Below the pieces are notes generated by a model. It saw nothing but the letters and a program-made list of their open reading frames with translations, did no database searches and had not been told where the DNA came from. Positions 45,577 to 52,894 of a DNA stretch of 64,000 nt are shown piece after piece; position 1 is the first letter of the stretch, and every line of letters begins with the position of its first letter. The DNA lies in NCBI RefSeq assembly GCF_014640195.1, contig NZ_BMGM01000004.1, positions 186,001-250,000 of the forward strand, in the 5' to 3' direction. A program made the position numbers and the translations under genes. Source of the stretch: Psychroflexus planctonicus. GTDB taxonomy: Bacteria > Bacteroidota > Bacteroidia > Flavobacteriales > Flavobacteriaceae.

Positions 45577-46476
45577 TTACAAATTGAGTGTTAGTTCGTT
45601 TATATTTTTGAAAGCTCTTACTCTTTCTGGTAACGTAACATTATTGTCTATTAATTCAACAGCTTTTCTTCCCAATAACCAATACTCACATTCTTTAGAA
45701 GTACAGATTTCAGTATTGAAACGTTTAATATATTCTTCTACATTTTCAGGTTTTACTGTCAAGTAGCTAACAAATGTTGTGTTATCGAATATTTTTGAAA
45801 GATAATCTAAATCTTCCATGGGTAGACTTTGTCCTAGAAATATTACTTTATAGCCATGTAACAAAATTTCGTAATTAGCGTAAAATAAGCCTACATCATG
45901 AATTTCTTCATTAGGTAGGAATAATACAAAAACGCGATTTGTTTTTGCAGGTTGTTCTCTTTGTAGCATTTCAATATTAATGAATAGCTTTTGTTTGATT
46001 AGAGACGAAATAAACTGTTCGTGCGCTGGAGTAATTGTTCCTGCCTGCCACAATATACCTATTTCTTGTAAGAGTGGTATAAAAACCTGATTGTAAATAT
46101 CTCTAAAGGTTAGCTTTTCTAGCAAGCCGTCATAAGTTCTCAAAAACAAAGGCTGATCGAAATTCATCATAGCCACCTTAAGCGATTTAACTGCTCTATT
46201 AGTGTTACTTTTACTGGTGGTAATACGTTGCACTAGCTCCGAAATTTCACCGTTTGTCATTTTGGAAATACGCGAAATTTTATAACCGTTTTCGTTTAGA
46301 AAAGCGATATTTAAAATCTTTTGTAGTCCGCTAACACCGTATGTCCTAATGTTGGTATCAGTACGGTTTGGCTGTAAAACACCATAGCGTTTTTCCCACA
46401 TACGAATGGTATGTGCTTTTATACCGCTGAGCGATTCTAAATCTTTAATACTGAAATTTTGTTTAATATTTCCCAT
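45577..46476 (-). CDS. MerR-family regulator with B12-binding-type domain (CarH/LitR-like)
   Basis: This 299-residue protein has an N-terminal MerR helix-turn-helix (IKDLESLSGIKAHTIRMWEKRYGVL, about 10-34), a helical linker and a cobalamin-type domain (about 100-299). The ATG at 46476 is chosen because MGNIKQNFSIKDLE is the normal start; an upstream in-frame codon would cross the promoter. The lower-ligand motif is E191-x-H193-x-x-G196, followed 40 residues after G196 by SYL (S237-L239), as in methionine-synthase-like B12 folds. The four-helix-bundle cap has W143-x9-E153 as in CarH, but the next residue is Q154 where CarH has His, and Q144 follows W143. CarH represses carotenoid genes in the dark and is released by light through adenosylcobalamin. 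Being first in the carotenoid operon, it most likely regulates it. Confidence 0.92.
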   Translation of the reverse strand: MGNIKQNFSIKDLESLSGIKAHTIRMWEKRYGVLQPNRTDTNIRTYGVSGLQKILNIAFLNENGYKISRISKMTNGEISELVQRITTSKSNTNRAVKSLKVAMMNFDQPLFLRTYDGLLEKLTFRDIYNQVFIPLLQEIGILWQAGTITPAHEQFISSLIKQKLFINIEMLQREQPAKTNRVFVLFLPNEEIHDVGLFYANYEILLHGYKVIFLGQSLPMEDLDYLSKIFDNTTFVSYLTVKPENVEEYIKRFNTEICTSKECEYWLLGRKAVELIDNNVTLPERVRAFKNINELTLNL

Positions 46477-46490
46477 AGTTTCATTTAACA

Positions 46491-46528
46491 ATTCCAAAAA
46501 TATTTTATTTTGGAATATTTTGTTCAAA
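46491..46528 (-). promoter_or_regulatory. Promoter of the carotenoid operon with overlapping inverted repeat (candidate regulator operator)
   Basis: On the minus strand TTTG (46525-46528) is followed 22 bp later by TATTTTTG (46495-46502), an exact match to TAnnTTTG. An inverted repeat of 9-bp arms, ATTCCAAAA (46491-46499) and TTTTGGAAT (46508-46516), covers the -7 box, 15 bp before the regulator ATG. This is a suitable place for repression by the MerR-type protein. The start point would be near 46489, leaving a leader of about a dozen bases. Confidence 0.7.
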
Positions 46529-46634
46529 AAATGAAGTTAAAAATTAAACAAAATAATTTAATAATGTATAATCATTTGTTAATGGCAATTGAGACCTTCT
46601 ATTTATGCTCTTTTGAAATGAATAAGTTGGTGTT

Positions 46635-47435
46635 TTATTTAAACTCTGCTTCTTCATCAGATTCAATTCCAAGTGCTTCGTAAATATAGTCAAAGGTAGA
46701 AAGTAGTTGTGGTTTACCATTAATCAAGGCCACATCGTGTTCAAAGTGAGCGCTAGGCAAACCATCGGATGTGAGTATTGTCCAGCCATCAGGAAGTTGT
46801 TTTATACGTTTTGTTCCCATATTAATCATGGGTTCTATGGCAACAACCATTCCTTCTATAAATTTTTTACCACGACCACGTTTACCATAATTTGGCATTT
46901 CTGGATCTTCGTGCATTGTTTTTCCTAGTCCATGTCCAACTAATTCTCTAACCACACCATAGCCATTTTGTTCTGCATGTTTTTGGATAGCAAAACCAAC
47001 ATCGCCAACTCGATTTCCTTCTTTAAATTGTTTAATGCCTTTATATAGTGATGCTTTAGTAACTTCTAAAAGCTTTTTTACTTCAGCAGAAACTTCGCCA
47101 ACTTCAAAAGTATAGGCGTGGTCTCCATAATATTCATTTTTAATGGCTCCACAATCTACAGAAATAATATCTCCTTCTTGCAGTGGATTTTTATTAGGAA
47201 CACCATGAACAACTTGTGCATTTGGACTTACACACAAAGTGTTTGGAAAATCGTATAAACCTAAAAATCCAGGTACGGCATTATGGTCTCTTATAAATTC
47301 TTCTGCTTTTTTATCTAAACTTAATGTAGTTACACCTGGTTTAATTTCTTTGGCAATCATGCCTAAAGTTTTGGAGACGATGAGTGCGCTTTCTCGCATG
47401 AGCTCAATCTCTTCTGGACTTTTAGATATAATCAT
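46635..47435 (-). CDS. map: Type I methionyl aminopeptidase
   Basis: This 266-residue enzyme removes the initiator methionine from nascent proteins. All five metal ligands are present: D94, D105, H168, E201 and E232, in the blocks SVDCGAIKNEYYGDHAYTF, VGHGLGKTMHEDP, AIEPMIN and SAHFEHDVAL. It starts exactly where the upstream HAD gene stops, in a run gpmI - thioredoxin-like - HAD - map. Confidence 0.97.
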   Translation of the reverse strand: MIISKSPEEIELMRESALIVSKTLGMIAKEIKPGVTTLSLDKKAEEFIRDHNAVPGFLGLYDFPNTLCVSPNAQVVHGVPNKNPLQEGDIISVDCGAIKNEYYGDHAYTFEVGEVSAEVKKLLEVTKASLYKGIKQFKEGNRVGDVGFAIQKHAEQNGYGVVRELVGHGLGKTMHEDPEMPNYGKRGRGKKFIEGMVVAIEPMINMGTKRIKQLPDGWTILTSDGLPSAHFEHDVALINGKPQLLSTFDYIYEALGIESDEEAEFK

Positions 47436-47864
47436 TTATTTGGTATTCAATTTATTCAATAATTTTTTTAATATTCCTTCCTTTTTTGGAATTGTAACCG
47501 GACTTAAATTTTCACCTACTAATTCCTTATATACATTTCCCCAGCCAATAAAACCACCAACGTTTCTATCGTCTATAAATATATCTGCTGCAATTTTTCT
47601 ACTTATAGTTTCATCAAACTCTTCCTCGGGATAACTTTTGTTTACCGCATAAAATTCAATTCCGTGGTCTTTACAAAACTCAACAGCTTCATCTAAACGT
47701 TTGCCAGAACGGTAAGTCCATAAAATTAAAGTAAATCCTTCATTTTGCAATTTTTTCAGTGTTTCAAATGCAAATAAAATTGGTTTACCAATTTTAGGAT
47801 ATTTACTCTCTACAATTGTTCCATCAAAATCTACGGCAAGTGTTGGTTTTGAGTTCGAAATCAT
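47436..47864 (-). CDS. HAD-like hydrolase, BT0820 type
   Basis: This 142-residue protein is a small haloacid-dehalogenase-type phosphatase. The nucleophile motif VDFDGTIVESKYP is at about 11-23, the second motif is LILWTYRSGKRLDEAVEF, and the third acidic motif IFIDDRNVGGF lies near residue 97. It has no large cap domain. Homologues in Bacteroides (BT0820) are structurally known, but their substrates are unclear. It directly abuts map and lies 11 bp after the thioredoxin-like gene. Confidence 0.85.
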   Translation of the reverse strand: MISNSKPTLAVDFDGTIVESKYPKIGKPILFAFETLKKLQNEGFTLILWTYRSGKRLDEAVEFCKDHGIEFYAVNKSYPEEEFDETISRKIAADIFIDDRNVGGFIGWGNVYKELVGENLSPVTIPKKEGILKKLLNKLNTK

Positions 47865-47875
47865 CTTATATTAGT

Positions 47876-48436
47876 TTAAAACTTGTAGCTGTGTTGGTAA
47901 TCTTCATCTGAAAGAATAGATAATACATCGTCTTCTAAGGTTTTTACGGCAAATTCTACAAACCGATTTAAGTATGTATTGTCTTCGTAAAATACAAAGG
48001 TAGGTACCATTTGTATATCTAATTCTTTAGCTTTTTTTTCAGTTAAGTTGGGTACAATTTTGTCTCTGTCTAAGCCAATTAACTTTACATTATTCATGTT
48101 GAAATTGCTTATTTCTAAGAGTTTAATTAACCTAGGAACTTCGCGTTGGCTATCAGGACACCAAGTGCCAAAATAAATTTCAATTTTTAAATCTCTGTTT
48201 TTTGCTTTTTTTGAAATGGATTCTACAATACTTATGTCTGGTTTATAAGAATTGAAATTTTCTTTGTACCATTCAAAATCTTCAATATCACTTAATTTCA
48301 GTTCACCTAAAAGAATTGTTTCTTGTTCTTCTAGCGAATTTTCATCTTGTAAACTGGGTTGGCATTCATTCGCATAAATGAAAGATAGACCAGCTATTAG
48401 CAAGGTAATGCTAAAATATTTTCTTAACTTTTTCAA
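47876..48436 (-). CDS. Thioredoxin-like exported protein with CPDS active site
   Basis: This 186-residue protein has a signal peptide (about 1-23) and a thioredoxin fold. The active site reads IYFGTWCPDSQREVPRL: C93-P-D-S96 with one cysteine, where classical thioredoxins have CxxC. The cis-proline region IQMVPTFVFYED follows. A monothiol site cannot make an internal disulfide, so isomerase, glutathionylation-like or binding roles are more likely than simple reduction. Such CPDS proteins occur in Bacteroidota without known function. It overlaps the end of gpmI by 4 bp and is coupled to it. Confidence 0.82.
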   Translation of the reverse strand: MKKLRKYFSITLLIAGLSFIYANECQPSLQDENSLEEQETILLGELKLSDIEDFEWYKENFNSYKPDISIVESISKKAKNRDLKIEIYFGTWCPDSQREVPRLIKLLEISNFNMNNVKLIGLDRDKIVPNLTEKKAKELDIQMVPTFVFYEDNTYLNRFVEFAVKTLEDDVLSILSDEDYQHSYKF

Positions 48437-49950
48437 TCTACAAGGGATTTTTGGGTCATTAATTCTGGCTGTTCAATTTCCATCAATTTTAATATTGTAG
48501 GAGCAATGTCGCCTAAAATACCATTTTTTATGGTTTTAATTTCTTTGTCTACTAAAATTATAGGAACTGGATTAGTAGTATGAGCTGTGTTTGCGCTTCC
48601 ATCAGGATTAATCATGGTTTCTGAGTTTCCGTGATCTGCAATTACAATCATACTATAATTGTTGGCTTCGGCTTTTTCAATTAATTCTCCAAGACAGGTA
48701 TCTACTGTTTCACATGCTTTTACAGCAGCTTCAAAAACTCCTGTATGGCCAACCATGTCTGGATTAGCAAAATTAATACACATGAAATCTGAAGATTGGT
48801 CTTCAATTTCTGAAATCAGTTTGTCTTTCAATTCAAAAGCGCTCATTTCAGGTTGTAAATCGTATGTAGCTACTTTAGGAGAATTTACCATGAGTCTTTT
48901 TTCTCCACGGAAAGCTTCTTCTCGGCCGCCAGAAAAAAAGAAAGTTACATGTGGATATTTTTCTGTTTCTGCAGCTCGAAGTTGTGTTTTTCCTTTGGCT
49001 TCTAAAACTTCGCCTAGAGTGGCTTTTATATTTTCTTTTTTATAAACTACATTGATGTTTTTAAAAGTATCATCATACTTCGTCATAGTAACGTAGTATA
49101 AAGGTAGAGTGTGCATGTCAAACTCTGGAAAATCTTGTTGACTTAAAGCTTGAGTTAGCTGGCGACCACGGTCTGTTCTAAAATTAAAAAACACAACTAC
49201 ATCTCCTTCACTAATTTTAGCAACTGGCTTGTTGTTTTCTGTTATTACAATTGGTTCGATAAATTCATCTGTTACCTTGTTGTCGTAACTTTCTTGAATA
49301 GCTTCTAATGGATTTTCGGTGGAAGCGCCTTTACCATTAACCAGTAATTGGTAGGCTTTATTAACGCGTTCCCAGCGTTTATCTCTGTCCATGGCAAAAT
49401 ACCTACCTATAATAGTTGCTAACTTTGTTTGATTTTGCTTAAAATAAGGTAATAAATCTTCAATAAATCCTTTAGCTGAATTAGGGTCTACATCACGGCC
49501 ATCGGTAAATGCATGGACATATTTTTTAGTAATTCCGTAGTCTTCAGCAGCTTTAACTAAACCTTTCAAATGATTGATATGCGAGTGTACTCCGCCATCA
49601 CTAACCAAACCTAAAAAATGAACCGACTTGTCTTTTTCTTTAGCATACTGAAAGGCTTGTTGTAAAACGGGTTCTTCTTTTAAGGTGTCTTTTTCTACAG
49701 CTATGTTTATTTTTACCAAATCTTGGTAAACAATTCTGCCAGCGCCTAAGTTCATATGTCCTACTTCGCTATTTCCCATTTGTCCTTCTGGTAAACCTAC
49801 ATGCAATCCATCTGTTCTAAGCTTTGCATTTGGATACTTTTTATATAAAGCGTCCATCACCGGAGTTTTGGCCTGATCTACAGCAGAAGTTTTTTGGTCT
49901 GGAGAAATTCCCCAACCGTCTAAAATGGTTAATATTACTTTCTTACTCAT
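48433..49950 (-). CDS. gpmI: 2,3-bisphosphoglycerate-independent phosphoglycerate mutase
   Basis: This 505-residue manganese enzyme interconverts 3- and 2-phosphoglycerate in glycolysis. The N-terminal LTILDGWGIS (about 7-16) with the first metal aspartate, the phosphoserine S61 in QMGNSEVGHMNLGAG, FTDGRDVDP, and the C-terminal VIADHGNSETM with AHTTNPVPI are all present. Length fits the iPGM family. It is the first gene of a four-gene run ending in map. Confidence 0.97.
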   Translation of the reverse strand: MSKKVILTILDGWGISPDQKTSAVDQAKTPVMDALYKKYPNAKLRTDGLHVGLPEGQMGNSEVGHMNLGAGRIVYQDLVKINIAVEKDTLKEEPVLQQAFQYAKEKDKSVHFLGLVSDGGVHSHINHLKGLVKAAEDYGITKKYVHAFTDGRDVDPNSAKGFIEDLLPYFKQNQTKLATIIGRYFAMDRDKRWERVNKAYQLLVNGKGASTENPLEAIQESYDNKVTDEFIEPIVITENNKPVAKISEGDVVVFFNFRTDRGRQLTQALSQQDFPEFDMHTLPLYYVTMTKYDDTFKNINVVYKKENIKATLGEVLEAKGKTQLRAAETEKYPHVTFFFSGGREEAFRGEKRLMVNSPKVATYDLQPEMSAFELKDKLISEIEDQSSDFMCINFANPDMVGHTGVFEAAVKACETVDTCLGELIEKAEANNYSMIVIADHGNSETMINPDGSANTAHTTNPVPIILVDKEIKTIKNGILGDIAPTILKLMEIEQPELMTQKSLVD

Positions 49951-50023
49951 CGCTAATATTTATTTGTAATGTGCTAAAATAATCAATCTAATCTTTTTTA
50001 TCCTTTATCTTTAAGAAGCTTTT

Positions 50024-50764
50024 TTATCTTAAACTAGAATTTATGCCTTCAACATAATCAGAAATGTACTTTTCAAAGAAATTTACGTCCATGTTTTCTA
50101 AGCCTTTTATTTTTTCTGAATTTAATTTTTTAGCCATATTTAGTTCAAGGTATTCTTGTAAGTATACTTTTGCTTTGGGTATATAGCTATAATGCCAAGG
50201 TTCATATTCATAACCAGTTCTTTCCTGATTATTTGTGTAGGTTAAGTAAAATCCGAATGAAGCAGCATTTTCTTGCATCCAAAGGTGTAAATTCGAAAAT
50301 ATTCCTTCTTTTTTGAAATGATTTGGTTGTAAAACATCTTCAACTTTATGGTTTGTACTTCTTTTTTCAATCAGATCGATGTCGGTTCCCCAATGGTGTC
50401 TAGAAGTTCCTGGTATTGAAGAATATTGTGTAATTTGGCGGATGGTTTCCATTTCACTTAAGTTGGTTTGTTGAAGCTTTAAAAACTTTGCTTCAAAAAT
50501 TTCTTTTTGCCTGGTGAAACTTCTAAAAGCAGATATCAATTGTATTTGAATGCCATCTTTTCTAGTTGCTTTTTTCATTAATTGAAACTGAGCAGCGGTT
50601 TCATTTTCTAAATAATGATCGCCAAGTTTTGTGAATTGTGAAAGCTTACTTTTTCCCATTAAAAAATCTTTTTTAGATTTAGTTGAGTAGGGAATTAGCC
50701 GTGGTAGGAAATGAATAGCTAAAATTGACTTCCCTAGATATAATGCAAACTTTCTTCTATTCAT
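50024..50764 (-). CDS. M15-family D-alanyl-D-alanine carboxypeptidase (VanY/DacB-like)
   Basis: This 246-residue zinc peptidase trims peptidoglycan stem peptides or D-Ala-D-Ala. The metal site is H123 and D130 in SRHHWGTDID and H191 in EPWHYSY, with E188 as the likely catalytic base. The N-terminus (KFALYLGKSILAIHFLPRLIPY) resembles a membrane or export signal, placing it in the periplasm. It overlaps the GNAT gene upstream by 8 bp, and clpP lies before that. Regulation and exact substrate cannot be inferred. Confidence 0.88.
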   Translation of the reverse strand: MNRRKFALYLGKSILAIHFLPRLIPYSTKSKKDFLMGKSKLSQFTKLGDHYLENETAAQFQLMKKATRKDGIQIQLISAFRSFTRQKEIFEAKFLKLQQTNLSEMETIRQITQYSSIPGTSRHHWGTDIDLIEKRSTNHKVEDVLQPNHFKKEGIFSNLHLWMQENAASFGFYLTYTNNQERTGYEYEPWHYSYIPKAKVYLQEYLELNMAKKLNSEKIKGLENMDVNFFEKYISDYVEGINSSLR

Positions 50765-51194
50765 AACTTTTCAACATCAACTGGTGTGGTCCAACATAAG
50801 GAATTTCAAAAGGTTCCCCATAAGCTTTAAAACCGAATTTCTGGTAAAAATCTACAGCGCTTACTCTCGCATTACACCAGATATTTAATATTTTGTTTGT
50901 CTTTAAAAATTCGGGTAAAAATTCCATTAGCGATTTTCCAAGTTTATTTCCTTGAAATTGATCTAGAATTGCCATTCCACGTAATTGATAGGCATATAAT
51001 TTTTGCACGATCACTTTTTCATTGTTCACTAAAGTGCAAATTCCAGCTAAATTATTATCTAAAAAAACACCTAAATGAAAGGTGCTTTCTAGATAATCTC
51101 CTGTAAAATAACAAGTTTCAATAGGTTTGTTTTTGCGTAAAACAGCATGCCGAATTGGGATGGTCTCTGCTACTGAAATTTGTTTAATAGTCAT
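50757..51194 (-). CDS. GNAT family N-acetyltransferase
   Basis: This 145-residue protein fits the small GNAT fold. The acetyl-CoA region is LRGMAILDQFQGNKLGKSLMEFL, with Q/N-x-x-G-x-G/L as the pyrophosphate loop, followed by WCNARVSAVDFYQKFGFKAYGEPFEI typical of GNATs. The acetyl acceptor is unknown. It starts 1 bp after clpP and overlaps the VanY-like gene by 8 bp. Confidence 0.88.
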   Translation of the reverse strand: MTIKQISVAETIPIRHAVLRKNKPIETCYFTGDYLESTFHLGVFLDNNLAGICTLVNNEKVIVQKLYAYQLRGMAILDQFQGNKLGKSLMEFLPEFLKTNKILNIWCNARVSAVDFYQKFGFKAYGEPFEIPYVGPHQLMLKSYE

Positions 51195-51195
51195 T

Positions 51196-51750
51196 TTACA
51201 TATTCTTAAAATGATCGTCTACAATTCCGTATGCAATAGATTCATCTGCATCCATCCAATAATCTCTTTTGAAATCGTCCATTACTTTTTCGAATTTTTG
51301 TCCACAGTTTTCAGCTAAAATTTTCGCACTTAACTCTTTTGTTTTTAAAATTTCTTTAGCTTGAATTTCAATATTAGAAGCCTGACCTTGTGCGCCACCC
51401 ATAGGTTGGTGAATCATAACTTTTGCAAGTGGTTGTATAAAACGTCTCCCTTTTTTTCCAGCAGAAAGTAAAATAGAACCCATTGATGCGGCAAGACCGC
51501 TACAAATTGTACTAACTGGACTTTTCAAGGACTGAATTGTATCGTAAATGGCAAAACCGTCTGTAACATAGCCACCTGGACTGTTAATGAAGAACTTAAT
51601 TTCATCATGGTTTTCCATATCTAAGTACAGTAATCGATCTATTACATGTTTTGCAGATTTTCCATCTACTTGTCCGTTTAAAAAAACGGTTCTATGTTCT
51701 AAAAATTTTTGTTCAATTAAATCTTCAACTTTTCCTTTTTTTGAACTCAT
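51196..51750 (-). CDS. clpP: ClpP-like ATP-dependent protease proteolytic subunit
   Basis: This 184-residue serine peptidase has the full Clp triad: S89 in SGLAASMGS, H114 in VMIHQPMGG and D163 in FKRDYWMD, with the normal spacing. The glycine-rich INSPGGYVTDGFAIYD is also present. ClpP forms a barrel that degrades proteins unfolded by ClpX or ClpA/C. Flavobacteria usually also have a longer clpP next to clpX; this shorter one is separate and may be a second paralogue. A GNAT and a carboxypeptidase follow in the same operon. Confidence 0.9.
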   Translation of the reverse strand: MSSKKGKVEDLIEQKFLEHRTVFLNGQVDGKSAKHVIDRLLYLDMENHDEIKFFINSPGGYVTDGFAIYDTIQSLKSPVSTICSGLAASMGSILLSAGKKGRRFIQPLAKVMIHQPMGGAQGQASNIEIQAKEILKTKELSAKILAENCGQKFEKVMDDFKRDYWMDADESIAYGIVDDHFKNM

Positions 51751-51842
51751 TCTCGATGTTTTAAATTGTTTTAATGGCCGTAAAGTTACATTTAATTAGA
51801 GATTTGAAGTTTAGATTGCTTTACAATTAACAAAAACTTTTG

Positions 51843-51874
51843 TTGCTTTTTTTTCTGAATTAATTTTATATTTG
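51843..51874 (+). promoter_or_regulatory. Promoter of tRNA-Gly
   Basis: TTG at 51843-51845 and TATATTTG at 51867-51874 (exact TAnnTTTG) are separated by 21 bp. The predicted start is just before the tRNA 5' end at 51883. Confidence 0.7.
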
Positions 51875-51882
51875 CAATAATT

Positions 51883-51955
51883 GCGGGAGTAGCTCAGTTG
51901 GTAGAGCGTCAGCCTTCCAAGCTGAATGTCGCCGGTTCGAACCCGGTCTCCCGCT
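51883..51955 (+). tRNA. tRNA-Gly (anticodon TCC)
   Basis: A 73-nt tRNA: acceptor GCGGGAG/CTCCCGC, D-arm beginning AGCTC, anticodon loop CTTCCAA with anticodon TCC (reads GGA glycine codons), T-loop GTTCGAAC. The discriminator base is T and CCA is not encoded. Its last 16 bases also open a downstream 111-bp repeat. Confidence 0.97.
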
Positions 51956-52293
51956 CAACGAAACCTTACTTGAAAATGAGTAAGGTTTTTTTATTGAAGA
52001 AGTTTGAAAATATTTGCCGGGTGAGAAGTATATGCTCGAGAAATCGAGTAAACCCGGTCTCCCGCTCAACGAAACCTTACTTGAAAACGAGTAAGGTTTT
52101 TTTATTGAAGAAGTCTGAAAATACTTGCCGGGTGAGAAGTTTATTCTCGAGAAATCGGGTAAACCCGGTCTCCCGCTCAACAAAACCTTACTTGAAAATG
52201 AGTATGGTTTTTTTATTGAAGAAGTCTGAAAATACTTGCCGGGTGAGAAGTTTATGCTCGAGAAATCAGGGTAAATCCAGTCTCCCGCTCAAC
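51940..52293 (+). repeat. 111-bp tandem array seeded by the tRNA-Gly 3' end
   Basis: Copies begin at 51940 (inside the tRNA), 52051, 52162 and 52274 (partial), giving three complete units and a last one of about 20 bp. Periods are 111, 111 and 112 bp. Each unit has the tRNA 3' end (AACCCGGTCTCCCGCTCAAC or near), a terminator hairpin (AAACCTTACT ... AGTAAGGTTT plus T run), and a segment with CCGGGT and a CTCGA-GAAA-TCGAG hairpin. Units 2 and 3 share changes not found in unit 1, so the array probably grew by tandem duplication. No integrase is nearby. Confidence 0.92.
51961..51992 (+). terminator. Terminator of tRNA-Gly (repeated in each array unit)
   Basis: A perfect 10-bp stem (51961-51970 and 51979-51988) with a run of seven T downstream ends the tRNA transcript. 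The same hairpin recurs about 111 and 222 bp later; the third copy has one mismatch in its stem. Confidence 0.85.
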
Positions 52294-52552
52294 GTATTGA
52301 AATTGTACTGCAATTGAATCTGTCATTTCCGCACGAACTAAAGCGAGACGCGAAATTTGTTTGTTTTTGATAGCGATATTTCTGTTTACTTACTTTGCGT
52401 CTAGCGCATAACGAAAGTGACAACCTAAAAAGCGAAACTTTTCACTTTGTTTATCTAAAGGCTGGCAAAGGCAGGTTAAGCCTTCACATTATAAATACAC
52501 AAAACTCTCCTTTCATCAAAAATTTAGTCATTTTTGTTGTGTGTCTATGTTG
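52294..52552. other. Gene-free stretch between the tRNA array and HepT
   Basis: No gene was found. Parts such as CTGTCATTTCCGC and CGAAAGTGACAA form an imperfect inverted repeat, reminiscent of intergenic repeats in flavobacteria, but I cannot define it. Its base composition is similar to the neighbours. Confidence 0.4.
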
Positions 52553-52894
52553 CTAGTGCTTTCCCATCATGATCTGGATCTCTTTTTTCAATTCAGGTAG
52601 TTCTCGAACTATTATTGTCCAAATAACTTCGTCAGAAATGCTATCATATTCGTGAGCGATTCTATTTGGAGTTCCGATTATCTTTTGAGCGGTGTTTATT
52701 TGAAAATTAGATTCTTTGTGTTTAAATATTCGGTTTATTGCTTCTCCGATTATTTCAATATTTCTTTCAACTGCTTTTTTTGTTTTTAAGTCTTTTTGAT
52801 ACTCAAAGAAATTTCTTTTTTCGGGTAAAAACTCAAATATTTCATCAATAGATTTAATTATGTCTTCAAACCAAGCATTAATTCTATTGTCCAT
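52553..52894 (-). CDS. HepT-like (DUF86) protein of a HepT/MntA toxin-antitoxin pair
   Basis: This 113-residue helical protein belongs to the HepT/DUF86 family, HEPN-type RNases whose activity is blocked by the MntA nucleotidyltransferase. The segment IEIIGEAINRIFKHK and the C-terminal IWTIIVRELPELKKEIQ are characteristic. The catalytic motif normally reads R-x4-6-H-x-Y (often RNRLxHxY); here it is TPNRIAHEYD (75-84), with proline P76 where the first Arg is expected, while H81 and Y83 remain. The gene overlaps mntA by 11 bp. RNase activity may be lost or depend on R78. Confidence 0.88.
   Translation of the reverse strand: MDNRINAWFEDIIKSIDEIFEFLPEKRNFFEYQKDLKTKKAVERNIEIIGEAINRIFKHKESNFQINTAQKIIGTPNRIAHEYDSISDEVIWTIIVRELPELKKEIQIMMGKH

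Noticed and set aside
47239-47634. Plus-strand frame of 131 codons across map and the HAD gene
   Set aside because: It spans two clear minus-strand genes and has no protein-like sequence.
48659-49045. Plus-strand frame of 128 codons inside gpmI
   Set aside because: It lies entirely within a conserved glycolytic gene on the other strand.
51940-52293. Possible CRISPR array
   Set aside because: The unit is 111 bp and repeats as a whole with no unique spacers, and there are no cas genes.
51898-52317. A 139-codon plus-strand and a 105-codon minus-strand open frame across the tRNA-Gly array
   Set aside because: Both are by-products of the 111-bp repeat (a multiple of three, so frames stay open) and overlap the tRNA gene. 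They have repetitive translations and no start context.
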